From assembly GCA_037954325.1 (NCBI GenBank), contig JBBMNZ010000028.1, positions 9,431,501 to 9,495,500 on the forward strand: a DNA stretch of 64,000 nt, in the 5' to 3' direction. Positions 1 to 13,400 of the stretch are shown piece after piece. Position 1 is the stretch's first letter. Each line of letters begins with the position of its first letter. The translations under genes and the position numbers were made by a program. Source of the DNA: Fistularia commersonii. Taxonomy: Eukaryota; Chordata; Actinopteri; Syngnathiformes; Fistulariidae. The notes under the pieces were generated by a model. It was not told the origin of the DNA, ran no database searches, and saw nothing but the letters and a program-made list of their open reading frames with translations.

Positions 1-270
1 GCTTACAGCAATAGTTTTTGGTTTTTTTTTCTCTCTCCCTCCTAAAATCCCCAAGTCAAAGGAATTGTTTTCATCACTCTTGATAGTCCCTGATTGTTGA
101 TAATCTCCTGGAAAGATCTGAAAAAAGCCAAGAATATCAAATAACAAAAGTGTAATGTAATCCGAGGGAAATAAATTGTGATATTTTCGAGCCAAGACAC
201 AGATTTTCTTTGATCTGATTTTTTTTTTTTTTTTGGACGTTCCCAACCATGGACTTCTGTCTTTCTGCAG

Positions 271-1473
271 AGTGAGTTCTGCGGTGACAAGCCAAAGTCC
301 GGTGCCAAGTTTGGGCTACCAGACTCTTTGACTATCCTGAGTGAGATGGGCGAGGTCACGGATGGCGTGATGGACAACAAGGTGAAGCTGGGTGTTCTAC
401 GCCATCATGAGAATAAACCGCTCTGTACCAAATAGGTTCTAACTGGATGATCCTCTCCCTTTTTTCATCTTTTACTTTCTTCATTTTCCTTAGATGGTAC
501 ATTATATCACCAACCACGCCGACAAGATCGAGTCCATCCATTTTTCGGACCAATTTTCTGGTCCAAAAGTTATGCAAGAGTGGGTGTGGAGTCTCTTAAC
601 ATCCAAACATCGAACGAATCTTGGTTTCCTCTCCGTTTTAATCACCCTGTTTTCGTTTCCAGGGAGGGCCAGCCCCTGAAGCTGCCGGAGACCAAGAAGA
701 CATTGCTGTTTACATTTAATGGTGAGAATTTTGTCTCTTCTTGTTTGCTCGAATCTCTTGTCCTCCTCTATGTTAGATGTCAAACCGGCATCTGTGTCTG
801 TAGTGCCTGGCATGGGCAACACTTCCCCCAAAGACATGGACGCTCTGCTGCCTCTCATGAACATGGTGATCTACAGCGTGGATAAGGTCAAAAAGCTCCG
901 TCTCAACAGAGAGGTAGGCGAGAACCCGGCTCCTCGCGGCGCCACTTTGGCTGTCGCTCTGTAGAGTTTCAAAGTCAATATTAAAGTGGGACTGTGAGTC
1001 TCTTTTTTTTTTTTTTCTTTTTTCAATCTCTAGGGCAAACAGAAAGCAGACAGGAACCGGGCTCGCGTCGAGGAGAATTTCCTTAAGCAGACTCACGCCC
1101 AGCGCCAGGAGGCCGCCCAGACACGCCGCGAGGAGAAGAAGCGCGCCGAGAAGGAGAGGATCATGAACGAGGAGGATCCCGAGAGGCAGCGCCGTCTGGA
1201 GGTCTCATGCAAGATCTCACGTTGAGATGTTTCTTACATTCTGACTTTCTCCCCAGGAGCTCTGTAGTGTTGCTTAGCAGTTCATAAGCTAAGTAGCTAG
1301 TAGTGTTATTTGCATGCTTGATGTTGAGACTCTGCTAGCAACTCAAGTATGCTATTGCAAACATTGACCTTTGGTCTCCGATGGCTTTCCAGGAGGCAGC
1401 TCAGCGGCGCGAGCAGAAGAAGATCGAGAAGAAGCAGATGAAGATGAAGCAGATCAAAGTGAAGGCCATGTGA
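271..1473 (+). CDS. ccdc47: ccdc47, C-terminal part (PAT complex subunit CCDC47/calumin); 5' end outside window
   Basis: Six exons, 271-381, 494-579, 663-721, 804-913, 1034-1201 and 1393-1473 (TGA), join in frame into about 204 residues. They match the C-terminal part of the roughly 480-aa CCDC47 family. Seen: a folded region (EFCGDKPKSG, HFSDQFSGPK, LLFTFNVPGMGN), then a charged coiled-coil tail rich in R/E/K that ends KQMKMKQIKVKAM. Family knowledge: CCDC47 is a single-pass ER membrane protein whose cytosolic basic helix reaches the ribosome. It works with Asterix (WDR83OS) in the PAT complex, which protects nascent multipass membrane proteins. All introns are GT-AG; the donor after 1201 is an unusual GTCTCA. 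The first visible exon starts after a CAG acceptor at 268-270, so the signal peptide, acidic region and transmembrane segment lie left of the window. Identity is secure from near-colinear motifs. Confidence 0.95.
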
Positions 1474-2000
1474 GGAGCGCCACCGGGGGGGATGACGGAG
1501 TTTCGGAAACCGTGCCCAGCTCAGTCTCCACGGCTCCTCACGTCTCGGTCCGTAGCGCTAGTCCGGCGTTACCACACCCCTCCAGATGTTTTTGATCAAC
1601 TGTCTGTAGCCCCCTGGCTCCATTCGGTGCGGATTAACCTCAGTGATCTGGTCAACGCCCCACGCTGAATGGGATGCCCCTCCCGCCGTCAGCCACCACA
1701 GATCTGCCGTCACTCCATATCACACTTTTTAAAGATTTTTTTTATTTTTGTTTCGCCAATTTTCACTCAAAACAAATCAAATGTTTGAAAGCTTGTAAAG
1801 ATTTATGAGAACACACTAACTAAACAGTAATGCAGAGCCACTTTTTAAAAGTAATGGAAACATTGCTGTGTTTTCTGGGTGGAAATAAATTTGCAGTTAC
1901 ATAATCTTAAATGATACTGTAAAACATTTTAAATTATCTCAGCTGTCAGGTCAGTATCTTGGAGGCTGTTTCTTATAAATATCTGGGCAAACAATAAAAC
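1474..2000 (+). promoter_or_regulatory. ccdc47: ccdc47 3' UTR with candidate poly(A) signals
   Basis: Non-coding sequence follows the stop. AATAAA hexamers occur at 1884-1889 and 1993-1998, the second followed by GT-rich sequence (GTGTGGTGTGTTG, about 2025-2038) that fits a cleavage element. Which signal is used cannot be told from sequence. Confidence 0.55.
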
Positions 2001-3240
2001 GCACTGGAGGCTGTTGGAGGAAACTGTGTGGTGTGTTGCAGATTATAGATTTTGACTGACGAGCCGGTTGATGATCAATACAGAATATGGTGGTTCATGA
2101 TGCACAGAGTGGTGTTGGGCTGAAACTGCTATGCCATAGCAGGGCCCAGAGCAGCCAAGGCTTGGCGCTAAAATTAACTTTGCATTTGCGTTCGCAGTTT
2201 GTGAACCAGATTTGGTCACAACAGAGCGGCCGCTCTGAGGATGGCATTCTCATATCTGGACAACATCAATATCTGTCTTGAAACTTTAAAAGTGATTCTT
2301 AGAATGTCCCACAAACCACCAAAATATCCAAGTTTTAATTGCAAAGCTGTTGAATTCCCATTCAAATGTCAGCGACAACTTAATGTGAAAACCAGAAGCT
2401 CTTTTTTTTTTTTTCATTCTGAACCTTCAACTCAGCCAGGTATTAAGTATAGACTTCTGAAAGCTAGCAGTTGGCAGAAAACCTCTCAACATTGTCACTT
2501 TTCCTGTAGCGCCACCATCTGGTCTGTTTCAAACCCTGCCTGGGCTGGCAGGCTTCAGATCTCAGCCTAAGTGAGATTCAGTAGCAGGTTGTCCAGCTGA
2601 GATGTTAATATGTAACATTTTATTTCCCATTTTGTCTGTGGTGATTTTTGATATTTTTGAGTTTTCTTTTATGAGAATGCTACCATTAAGAGGAACTGAG
2701 CGAGAAAAGACCAAAAAACTGTCCGGTACTTGTTGCATGTGCAAAGAAAAACAAATATGTCTCCCGTAATCAAAACTGAAGTTACTTGGAATTATTCATG
2801 AGCTTGTTCTCACCACAAATTGCAGCACTTTGTCAAAACAAGCCAGATTATTTATAATGTGCTTGATGTTTGGGTTAAACTTCCTTAAATTTCACCTTCA
2901 GAATGCCTGCCCTTTCCAGATCTCTTTCCTCAGGGTTTCAGCCAAGGAAACCAAAATGACTGTTGGATAAATTCAAAGTGATTATTAGTGTTTTAAAAGT
3001 ATTTATCTCAGTGAAGACCAGAGGAGAGGCACAAGATGACCTCTTGGCTTCTTTATAATCTGCACAGGAAACATCACCCCATTTCCTCCAGACCCTTGAC
3101 CCTGTGCCTTAGGGGGGCAAAGGCTGCTGAGAGGACGGTTGAACTGCTGCCTGCCCTGACCTTGAAGGGATTTCTCCAAACATCCCTTGTAGGATTGACT
3201 CAGGTTTGGTTTTCACTCAGCTGTTCTCTGTCCCAGCATG
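2001..3240. other. Intergenic spacer ccdc47-setd1a, left part
   Basis: No open frame here resembles a protein. The stretch is unique-looking AT-rich DNA with a NotI-type GCGGCCGC at about 2226 and one CTCF-like motif on the minus strand at 2507-2522 (listed separately). It ends at the TA where the Tc1-like element begins. Confidence 0.5.
2507..2522 (-). promoter_or_regulatory. CTCF-like motif (weak candidate)
   Basis: Read on the minus strand this is CCAGATGGTGGCGCTA, 14 of 16 positions against the CTCF core consensus CCASYAGRKGGCRSYR, with mismatches at positions 5 and 6. It is sequence-only evidence and occupancy is unknown. Confidence 0.25.
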
Positions 3241-3242
3241 TA

Positions 3243-4767
3243 CAGTGGGGGAAATTAGTATTTAGTCAGCCACCAATTTTGCAGGTTCTCCGATTGAAAA
3301 AGATGAGAGGCCTGTAATTTTCATCAAAGATACACCTGTGAGAGACAGAATTGGGAGGAAAGAGTCCAGGAAATCTAATTGTAGGATTTTTAATTGGTAA
3401 ATTCCTTAGTAAAATAAGTATTTGGTCCTAAACAAGCAAGATTTCTGTCTCTCACAGCCCTGTAACTTTTTCTCTAAGAGGATCCTCTGTCCTCCACACG
3501 TTACCTGTATTAATGGCACCTAATTGAACTGGTTATCAGTATAGAAGACACCTGTCCACAACCTCAAACAGTCACATGTCAAACTCCACTATGGCCAAGC
3601 CTAAAGAGCTGTCAAAGGACACCAGAACAAAAATTGTAGACCTGCACCAGGCTGGGAAGACTGAATCAGCAATAGGTAAGCAGCTTGGTGTGAAGAAATC
3701 AACTGTGGGAGCAATTATTAGAAAATGGAAGACATACAAGACCGCTGATAATCTCCCTCGATCTGGGGCTCCACACAAGATCTCACCCCGTGGGGTCAAA
3801 ATGAACACAAGAATGGTGAGCAAAAATCCGAGAGCCACACGGGGGGACCTAGTGAATGACCTGCAGAGAGCTGGGACCAAAGTAACAAAGGCTACCATCA
3901 GTAACACACTACGCTGCCAGGGACTCAAATCCTGCAGTGCCAGACGTGTCCATGCCTGTCTGAAGTTTGACAGAGAGCATTTGGATGATCCAGAAGAGGA
4001 TTGGGAGAATGTCCTATGGTCAGATGAAACCAAAACAGAACTTTTAGGTAAAAACTCAACTTGTTGAGTTGGGAGGAGAACCAATACTTCGCATCCAAAT
4101 AACACCATTTCTAATGTGAGGCATCGGGGTGGTGACATCGTGCTTTGGGGCGATTTTTCTGCAAAGGGACCAGATCGACTGATCCGTGTAAAGGAAAGAA
4201 TGACCAGGGCTATGTATTGCGACATTTTGAGTGAAAAGGGCATTGAAGATGAAACGTTGATGGATCTTTCAGCATGACAATGATCCCGAACACACCGCCA
4301 AGGCAAAGAAGGAGTGGCTTCGTAAGAACCATTTCTAGGTCCTGGAGTGGCCTAGCCAGTCTCCAGATCTCAACCCCATAGAAAATCTTTGGAGTGAGTT
4401 GGAAATGTGTATTGCCCAGCAACAGCCCCAAAACATCACTGCTCTAGAGGAGATCTGCAGGGAGGAATGGGACAAAATACCAGCAAGAGTGTGTGAAACG
4501 CTGGTGAAGACTCACAGGAACCATTTGACCTCTGTCATTGTCAACAAAGTATTGAGATGAATGTTTGTTATTGACCAAATACTTATTTTCCACCATAATT
4601 TGCAAATAAATTCTTTAAAAATCAGACAATGTGCTTTTCTGGATTTTTTTTTCCCTCATTCTCTCTCTGTTGTAGTGTACCTGTGATTAAAATTATAGGC
4701 CTCTCATCTTTTTAAGTGGGAGAACTTGCACAACTGGTGGCTGACTAAATACTTATTTGCTCCACTG
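3243..4767 (+). mobile_element. Tc1/mariner-type DNA transposon, ends intact, inactive
   Basis: The element is bounded by TA dinucleotides at 3241-3242 and 4768-4769. The ends are inverted: the left begins CAGTGGGGGAAATTAGTATT, and the right read on the minus strand begins CAGTGGAGCAAATAAGTATT. Similarity continues through the shared stretch AAGATGAGAGGCCT about 60 bp inside each end. At 1525 bp it has the usual full length of a Tc1-like element. It lies between ccdc47 and setd1a in the same orientation as both. The interior holds a broken transposase reading frame (next entry), so it cannot move by itself, although its termini might still be bound by a related transposase. Confidence 0.93.
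3591..4560 (+). pseudogene. Tc1-like transposase, frameshifted and interrupted by stops
   Basis: An N-terminal helix-turn-helix region (MAKPKELSKDTRTKIVDLHQ and following) and a second DNA-binding half (PRATRGDLVNDLQRAGTKV) lead to the first catalytic aspartate in NVLWSDETK. The frame stops at 4065-4067. Later pieces are still readable in other frames or past stops: the second aspartate block QHDNDPEHTAKA near 4268-4303, an in-frame TAG near 4336, and the catalytic-glutamate block SPDLNPIENLWSELE near 4357-4401. The DDE triad pieces are all present, but the frame is broken at least twice. The start at 3591 is preferred over 3576 because family members normally begin M-x-K-x-KELS. Confidence 0.9.
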
Positions 4768-4769
4768 TA

Positions 4770-6360
4770 CAAAGGCCCGGCTATGGGAGGAGAATAATTC
4801 TTTGGGGAAGTCGATAAGTGGACGCACCTCTCCTGGGGAAATCTTCATATTTGCTGGGTGTGTCAGCTCTGGCATTTCAGATCCTTCCCTGATGACTCCT
4901 TGGACCTTTTCTGAAATGTCTCCCTCTATCTGGCTAACATTTTTCAAACAAGGTCAAACAAATATCCGATGATTTTGCTTCTAACTCAGCTGAGTCAGTA
5001 AGCCAATGTCCAAGCTGCCATATATTTGGATTGTTAAATAATGATTCTATTTTTAAGCATTTTTATGCAATGCTTATACTTTATGACTCCCAGGTGGATT
5101 GAATGCCTTCTCTTCCTTTCTAATAATCCATCATTATGGGAACATGCACAAGAGGGCTGTGGGAAGTGGGCTTTTGAGCCACCCTGGCAGACCAGTCTAC
5201 TTCCACTTTTTAAGGCACAAAACTAAATGTCTGTTCAAAATTTATATTACATTGACAACATTTCAATATTTTACTCTAAAATATGAATGTATTTCAGCAA
5301 ACTTCATGGAACTTTTTGTCTCAGAAATGCAAATTTTATGCGCTGAGTATTTTTCCCTTGTTTTTCTATTGCTATTTTAATTTGATTTAATTGTTCATAA
5401 AATAAATTTCCCAACAGAGGGGAGTTTGACAGAAGATCAGAAATCTTGTGCATCTGCTTTTGTGAAACTGTGGCTTTCCTCTCTTAAACATTCTCCTGAG
5501 GGATTTCCTGATAAACACCACACTCACATACTTTACATTATATTTCAGTTGGCAGCTGCAACTTACATTAAATGTGCAACACTCAGGGACAAAACCAGCC
5601 TTTGTGGTCCATGAGGTTGCCAATTTTTTTTTTTTTTTTATAACACAAATGAATACAGAACAGAACAATAAAGGGCAATGAATGAAATATAAGGTGGAAA
5701 TGTAATTTTGCAATCTACCATGTGCTGATTAGAAATACAAATATAGAGTGTGTGAATTGAAAGGTGAATTGTCAAGTACCTGCAGTCCATGAAATTTCTG
5801 TGGTAGTTCATGGTTGTTGGATGACAATCACGTATTCCATTCAATTTTTTTTAACAGAACTTGGGTAGTTTCATACATATTATAATGTATTACACAAATT
5901 ATTTCCCCTTTTATGTTATCGTTAGGCTAAAGGCAGAGGTTTCTTCTTTGTTTGTCAAAAATCTACATGCAGAGCTAGTTATTGAGTTATTACAAAAGCG
6001 GAAAAATAAAAATAAATAAATTCAAATGATTACCATATTACAGGAAAACGAATAGATTCCACTTTCCCGTTAACTGACAATGAGGGGGAACCAAAATGTG
6101 ATTTTAACGATAAACTTGAGTTTGACACCTACCATGTCGTAGATCACCGGTGACAAAACTGTGTTCACCGGGGTGTCAAACCACCCACTAGGGGGCGCTT
6201 TAATTATTCGACTGTTCCTATGGTTACTCCTTCGCAGATTCAAATATTTTCTTATCACCAATGGAGATGACCAAAAAATTAAAAATAATACACGTCGATC
6301 GGGTTGAATGATAACACTTTTATTTTCAGATATATTGTGCATTCACTGACGGAGTCAGAG
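4770..6360. other. Intergenic spacer before setd1a
   Basis: AT-rich, with no recognisable coding sequence or family repeat. It includes homopolymer T near 5625-5640. A CTCF-like motif lies near its right end. Confidence 0.45.
6185..6200 (+). promoter_or_regulatory. Strong CTCF-like motif upstream of setd1a
   Basis: CCACTAGGGGGCGCTT matches 15 of 16 positions of the vertebrate CTCF core consensus CCASYAGRKGGCRSYR. It lies about 0.2-0.6 kb left of the CpG-rich 5' region of setd1a and points toward the gene. Inferred role: insulator or loop anchor; not shown. Confidence 0.45.
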
Positions 6361-6379
6361 AATTTTATTGTTCTCTCTT

Positions 6380-7478
6380 GTGGAAGAAAGTGCCGATGAG
6401 AAATCGCGCGCTGCGTCTGCGTACACTGATGGAGAACAGGCGAGGCTTTCAGGTTCGTGAAGCGATGGCCGCTCTTTCAACAATACGGGGATTTTAAAGC
6501 AAAAACAATGCATTTGTACCGCGGAGGAACGCCTGTTTTCTCGACAATTAACCGGAATGAAATTGGCAATGTTTCCGCTCGTCATTTTTGCCTGAGCTTT
6601 GTGTCGGAGGTGTCCTTTTTCTGTTGAGGACTCACTGTTTTTCCTTGCCCGTCTCAAGGGCCTGGCGGTAGCAGCCTACACTATATCGGCGGGTTGCTAC
6701 TCCTGGATCAACGGGCTGTAGATCTTTTGGAGGTGGGGTCTGGATTTGGGTGAAAAACAAGCCGAAAAGACTCCGAATAGATAGGCCTAAACTGAATTAG
6801 CTAGATAACGCGTTATCGATGCGCCCAGGGCTTCGTCCAGATCCGAGTTTGCCTCCGAAGTTGATGTTCTTGCTAGTTAGCATTAGCCAACGGTCGCATT
6901 AACTTACATTAGCAAGAACGAAAAAGCATAGCAAATTTACCATCTTTAATTCATACAAGGGCTGCCGACCATGTTGTTTTCATGGGCTTAGTCAGAACCC
7001 GAATCAACTTGAGACCAATATGACCGCCGTTTTGACGCTGAATAAACAGCTTTTTTGCATTTTTGTTGCACGTTAGCATGCACTAGTAGCACTTTGCTTG
7101 CTAAAGTAAGTGGCCAGTGACGTAACGCTGGTCATTGTTTTGACAGCATCGTCGCCGCGCCAGAAAACGTCCAGGTCATTATCGGTTTATGATCTGCCCA
7201 TCTTTCGCCTTTCGCTCAATTTTAACTTCAATTTGTCGAATAAATTGTAGTCCGGCGAACGGACGTGACGCATATCTCTCTCTCTTTCTCTCTGTCTCTC
7301 TCTCATGTTCTCGTGCAGTATTTGTAAAGTGAGCGTTGTCATTAGCTGATGCAGTATGTCAGATCTGGTTATTCCACATAGTCGTTGTAGTTATTACTGT
7401 ACTCTCATGTGTTTTCATATCAAAGCTGTCAGTTATACGCTCTTCAATTCTATTTGTCCTTTGACTTAAAAGTTATAG
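6380..7478 (+). promoter_or_regulatory. setd1a: setd1a promoter / 5' UTR region
   Basis: CpG content rises from about 6390 to 6900 and falls again before the first coding exon. A TC-rich microsatellite lies at 7275-7303. The coding exon has a plausible acceptor (TTATAG, 7473-7478) one base before the ATG, so at least one non-coding exon probably lies here. I could not fix its donor, and there is no convincing TATA box. Inference: a TATA-less CpG promoter. Confidence 0.45.
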
Positions 7479-7479
7479 G

Positions 7480-10400
7480 ATGGATCCGGACAGTGGGGCA
7501 GAATCACAAAAAGCTGTTAGTTTGCAGTGGAAGAGCTACAAACTTGTCCAGGACCCAGTAATCAGGCGGGCCACTCAGAAGATATACAGATACGATGGAG
7601 TGCATTTTAGTGTGCCGGTGAGTTTATTTCTTTTTCACTCTCTCATCCTCTTGAACATTCAGCATTGTGGTTGTGTGGCTCATGTTGATCAAATCTTGAC
7701 CTTGACCTTTCCAGGACTCCGGGTTTCCGCCTGTGGGCGATTTGCGAGACCCTAGACCCCGGAGATTATGGTCCAGGCATGCAGAACTGTCCCTGCCAGT
7801 GCCAAAGTTTAAGGTGGGAATCTCAATCTTAATTGAATCTAACTTATTTATCATCTACATCCAGTCCTAAAATTTCACGGATTGACTTTCGTTGCATGTA
7901 TGTCTCCCATTCATATGAATCCAATGTGCATTCTGAATAAATGATACAGTGCATATAAATTAATTTGAAAGACCTAGTAATTCAAAGGTATACACGTCAT
8001 GCCTGTCATGATGCAATTCAGTAGTAACCATATGAATTAAAAGCTCCTGATACATTTCCTGAGTTCCTGATAAATTCCTGATAAGTGATAAATAAAGTCT
8101 AATAACTGATGAGAAAGCATGTTATGATATATTTTTCAGATCTAACATGAGCTATGATTAACAAATTTTCTCAGTCGGATGTATTTCAAACCTAGTATCA
8201 TACAATGTGGTACACCATTTAATGTTGGGGATTTGCTGTTAAAATTGACCTGAAGGGGAGGTGGGATGTGGGTTGTAGTGATGCTACCTTTTATGCATGA
8301 AGCTACAGGTGTTAGAAGTTAACGCGTCCTCACCAGTAAGGTAGCAAATTTTTGTTCTGGAGATTTGGGACTCTTTTTCACCGCTTCTCCAAATTTGGCA
8401 CAAACAACAGTTAGAAATAATTAAATGGGCACATGATATCATGAATGTATCCATACCCTGAGACCACTATTGAAATAGCTACTATTCACTTCCACACTGA
8501 TAAGGGGACGCTCTGTGAATGCATTGTATCTCAGTCCGCACACCCTTATCGAAGATGAACATCTTTTGGTTATGCCTTTCTCCCAACAGCTTGATGAGTT
8601 CTACGTGGGTCCCATACCCCTCAAGGAGGTGACCTTTGCAAGACTCAATGACAACATCAGGGAGCCCTTCTTGGCAGAAATGTGTGCCAAGTTTGGTGAG
8701 GTTGAGGAAATGGAGATCCTGTTCCACCCGAAGACCAGAAAGCACTTGGGCCTGGCCAGAGTGCTGTTTACCAGCACCAGGGGGGCCAAGGACACGGTCA
8801 AGCAGCTGCATAACACCTCAGTCATGGGCAACATCATTCATGCTCAGCTGGACATAAAAGGTAAATTACAAAAATCTGTCTTTTTTATATACAACTTCAA
8901 GCTAGTTTTGAATTGATGTCATACTTATGATGCTGTTGATGATTGCTGCAGTTTTCATACATTTAATGTTTTGTTTCCAAAAATAAGTTTCATAACATGA
9001 GTAAACACGGGAAGCTTAAAGTTCTCCAAATTTTGTCAAGTTGACCATCAAAATACTGATGAAATTGTGTCAGGCTAATTATCTTATCATCAATCTTGCA
9101 TTTGCATTTCAAAACTCTATTTTTATATTATCTAACCAATCGCCTTTTTATTATACTATACACAAGTTTAATTCCCTGAGAACATGTTTAATCTTTTTTT
9201 TTCTTCAGAAGTGACTGTTATGGAATCTAATCCTCTCATTTTATTTGTCTGTTTTATGCATCCAGGCCAGCAGAGGCAGAAGTATTACGACCTGATAGTG
9301 AATGGGTCTTATACTCCCCAGACGGTCCCCCTGGGGGGCAAGGCTCTGACAGACAGGCTCCAGCCTCAGGGCCCCGGACAGGCGCAGCCTGAAACGGTAC
9401 AGTTATACCATATTATCTCAGTCTTTGTAAGTTTGTAATAAGGAAGCATCATTGTCCGACCTGCTCACATTCTGTGTCAAAGTGTCTCAACCGTGACCTG
9501 ACGGGCAAAAAACAAAACAGTGGCCATTTGCATTGTTTCCTAATTCAAAAGTAATTTGACATGGCCTCTTTCATCACCAAAAGGACATTCGTTTTTTGCA
9601 ACAGCAGCAGCATTCAAAAGATAATATCGGCATAAAAGCACACATAAATGGAAAAGAACAAAAATGTATCCTTATGATAAGAGAATGCCATCAAACAGAA
9701 ATAACATATTATTGCACAGTGTAAGAGTAATTGACCATGATGTGTTATTACACCTGCGGCAGTAGTTTTATGGCGGTGATAGGAAACAACAGTCTCATGC
9801 TCATTGAGAGTGAATGTGTCTTTCCACATAGTCTTCGGAAATCAGGCGGAGGCTCTCCAGTGAGCTGGCGGTGCTGGCAGCTGGTGTCCAGGCACTCACA
9901 TCAGGAGGCATTACCCCAGGCTCTGCAGACACTGGTTTCAGCGAACAGCGTTTGGACACGCCCGCCTCCTCCGTAGCCGGGCCCTACACACCCGGTTCTT
10001 CGGTGTCATCTCAGGGTGGCGGAGGAACACCGTACAGCTCCAGATCTGGGACTCCCTTCTCACAAGATTCTGGTTACTCCGGTGCCAGGTTAGTAGTTGG
10101 TATTCACCCTGTTGAGAATCACACGCTAAAACATTATAAATGTTTATTAATGAATTAATGTCAGCTCCTCACATTAGATGCGCTGTCACTTGACCGAATA
10201 ATTGACAGTGAGAGTTAATCTGCGTTGCCGTATTTGCAAGATTTCACATCTTCTTCTTCTTGCAACTTGGAGCAAAGATAGGGACTTATTTTTTGTGAGA
10301 ACTTTGTGTGTCGACATATCTGAAATGATCCCCGCCTTCCTCCAGCCTCAGAGCACCCGCCAGTCTCACACAGAAAACACCCGACTTTCAGTCCTTGTTC

Positions 10401-13400
10401 TCCTTAGAGAAATGACAGAGAATCCGAAGTAGTTCATTCACTTTTTGTCCCAAACGTATCTTTTGCCCAGATTATGTACTATTGGAATTAATCAATGCTA
10501 TCAATCAGCAAGTTTTGGTCCACCCATTTACAATTCACTTCATTGGTATTGCCACTCCTGGCAATACCAGAGTGAATATTGAGATGAGAAACATCAGTGA
10601 GCGAAGTTGCTTTCAAGTGTGATGAAGAAAAGTACAACATAAGACCAGAGCCCTTTGCAATTATTTTTCCAACACTCTCGATCAGATATAAAAGTTGTTT
10701 TCAAGTGACAGGAGATACCCATTGCCTCTGATGGCTTCATTACTGTTTTCTGTCTAGATTGTGTCTTTTCCCTTGAAGGTTAAACTGGCAATGTTGGTGT
10801 GGGTAAGATAGCAAACACAGAAAAGACAGTCTTCAGTTCACCTCTCCATAAATGTCAAATCATGCTGAAGTCAGTAAGAGAGAAATTCTTAGGCCTCTTC
10901 ATCTCTTTATTGCAGGCATTCTGGCTACAACACTGGCACTTTGGGCAGCGGCTACCCTCCCCAGGACATGTTACCTTCCTCCTCTTCGTCCTCTGCAGTC
11001 TCATCCACTGTTGGGGGATACAAAGTGTCTCGATACTCTGAGGACGCACAGGAGCCTTCAGTGTACCACAGAGGTCGTCCTTTGTATCCCCCAGCCTCCT
11101 CATACCGTCCAAACGAGCCGCCGTGCTACCCCCCATACCCCAACCCTGGAGGACCAGGGCCACACATGGGACACCACTCCTCAATGCCTCCCCCGCCACT
11201 TGCCACTCAATATGATCAGCCCCCACTGTCGGACTGGGACAGGGACCGCGACAGAGACTCCGGAGGCCGTTTCGGTTTAGGGGGAGTGGGCTCCAGACGA
11301 TCATCGTACCATCACCAACAGGACACAAACTCTTCCTCCAAGTACCATTCCCATCACTCCCACCACCACTCAGACCGCAGGGAGGACAGGGGGTACAGGC
11401 GAGACAGCCTTGGCTCCCGGTCAGGTGACCACGGTCACCAGAGACACCGCAATCACCACCATTCACACAACCACCACGGCAGCGGAAGCGGCAGCCGCCG
11501 AAAGAGCAGCCACGACCGGGACAGAGACCGGGATCGAGACAGAGACCGGGACAGAGACCGGGATCGGGACAGTGACTACTCAAACAGCTCTGACCCCAGA
11601 TACAATTCAAACTCCTACCGCTCTTCCTCTAACAGCATGTCCCCGCCACCCTCTTCCTACTCTGCTTATTCCACCTCCAAAGAGCCCGCCCCAGCCCCTT
11701 CTCAGGGATTGGATGTTTCCACACGTCTAGGGGGCTCGAGCCTCACAGAAAGGGGCCCTGTGCTGTCGGCGGGTGCTGAGAAAGACTACCATGCAGCTCA
11801 TCACACTGCTCTGCCACCACCTCCCCCACCGCCACCCCCCCTTCCGCCAGCCTCCGTCATTGCAGCGGCTGTAGCAGACACTCTCGGAACGATAGATTTT
11901 AGCCAGGAAAGTCCGGCCCGCGAAGAGCAGTGGACGAAGCCCAAACGTCGGCCCAGTACTCCACCTGCCCCGCCAAAGACTCCCCCACCTTCGTCGCCCC
12001 CACACCCGTCGAGTGCTTCGTCCTCAACCTCCCCTTCCTCCACTTCCCTCTCCCATCATCCCCCTACCGCCTCCAGCCCTCCTCCAGCCCCCCAGCGTGA
12101 CTCCTCCTCTCCAGAGCCGGATTCCACCAATGAAAGTTTACCGTTTGTCTATCACAGCAGCAGCCTTGACTCTCGCATTGAGATGCTCCTGAAGGAACAG
12201 AAGGCTAAATTCTCTTTCCTCGCCTCTGATGAGGAAGATGAGGAGGACAGGAAAGAGGAGAAGCAGAGGGCGTCACGCGTGGATGGAGGAGAACCCAGAG
12301 TGGGGTCCACCGATGCAGCGGGGGAGGTCAAAGATGGTCACGAGGTGGGAGACGGTGGGGAGAAAGACCACAGGAGGAAAGGGGAGCGGGACAAAGACGG
12401 CCACAGGGCAAAGAAACGGGGAAAGGGAGCGGAGGGAGTGAAGAGTCCCACTGTAGTTATACCGACCACCCAGTCCTCCGCCACCTATTCACCCCAGGTG
12501 ATGCCCCCGGAGGAACCCCAGGCTCCGGCAGGTCCCGCCGTAGCGGCGGCTTTGCAGGAGGAACCCTCAAAAGCGGAAACTCTAGAAAAACAGAGCAGGA
12601 CAGGTGCTCACACGCCACCATACAATGGCCAGGTAAGATTGACCTCTCTCCATGCCACTGCTTCGTTCGCTTCCCTTGGTTTGTGGCCAAACACAGTCAC
12701 GAACCAAGCTGATGTTGCAGTAGCGAGATATTGTGTCATCACCATCTCAGCCCATAGCTGCGATCTGTTCAGCCCAGGCCACAGTCCAGACCAAAAGGAC
12801 AAATTGTTTCCTTTTTTAACTCCACATCGACATTAACATTTTCTTGCGCCAAGACATACGCATGCATGTTGCTCTGTCATAGGCAAGGCAAACTCTTGTT
12901 GCCTAGGTAACTATCTTGTCTATCTCTTGTAATACCTCTGTTAAAATGAGTTAAACTGTCCTGATTTGGTCATCAGACTCCTAGCTCTGGTTCCCGCATC
13001 AGTTACCGAAGTTCAGTCTCAAAGTCAAAGTCTAATAATGGTCAACTTCTCTAGATGTACTAAACACAGTCTCCAGCAGCTCTGTAATTAAAGGGCATTT
13101 TAAAGACATTTACTCAACAGCATTATGTGTAGTTTAAACTGACATTTTGGAAAAGGGGACAGACTTTTTATTCATTTAGTTATTTTTAAATGGGGCTTTT
13201 TTTAAACAGATGGTTCGTATTGCATGAAATTCTACATTCACTATCAATTAATGAAGTGCATAGTGCTTTTTGAAAGTGGATTCCTGAGAGATTTATTTGA
13301 GGCCTTTTTTTCCAGATTTACAGGAATACTACTCCCACAAAGATATTAGGTTTCAGTGTTTTTTTTCCCCCCCAATTTATTTATTTATTTATTTATTTAT

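Noticed and set aside
3572..4306. 244-codon minus-strand open frame in the Tc1-like element
   Set aside because: The antisense of the transposase; the plus strand carries the recognisable DDE blocks.
10855..11610. Long minus-strand open frame (251 codons) opposite the big setd1a exon
   Set aside because: It is the reverse of Pro/Ser/Arg-rich coding sequence; its Cys/Gly-rich translation is a composition shadow with no family match or splice signals.
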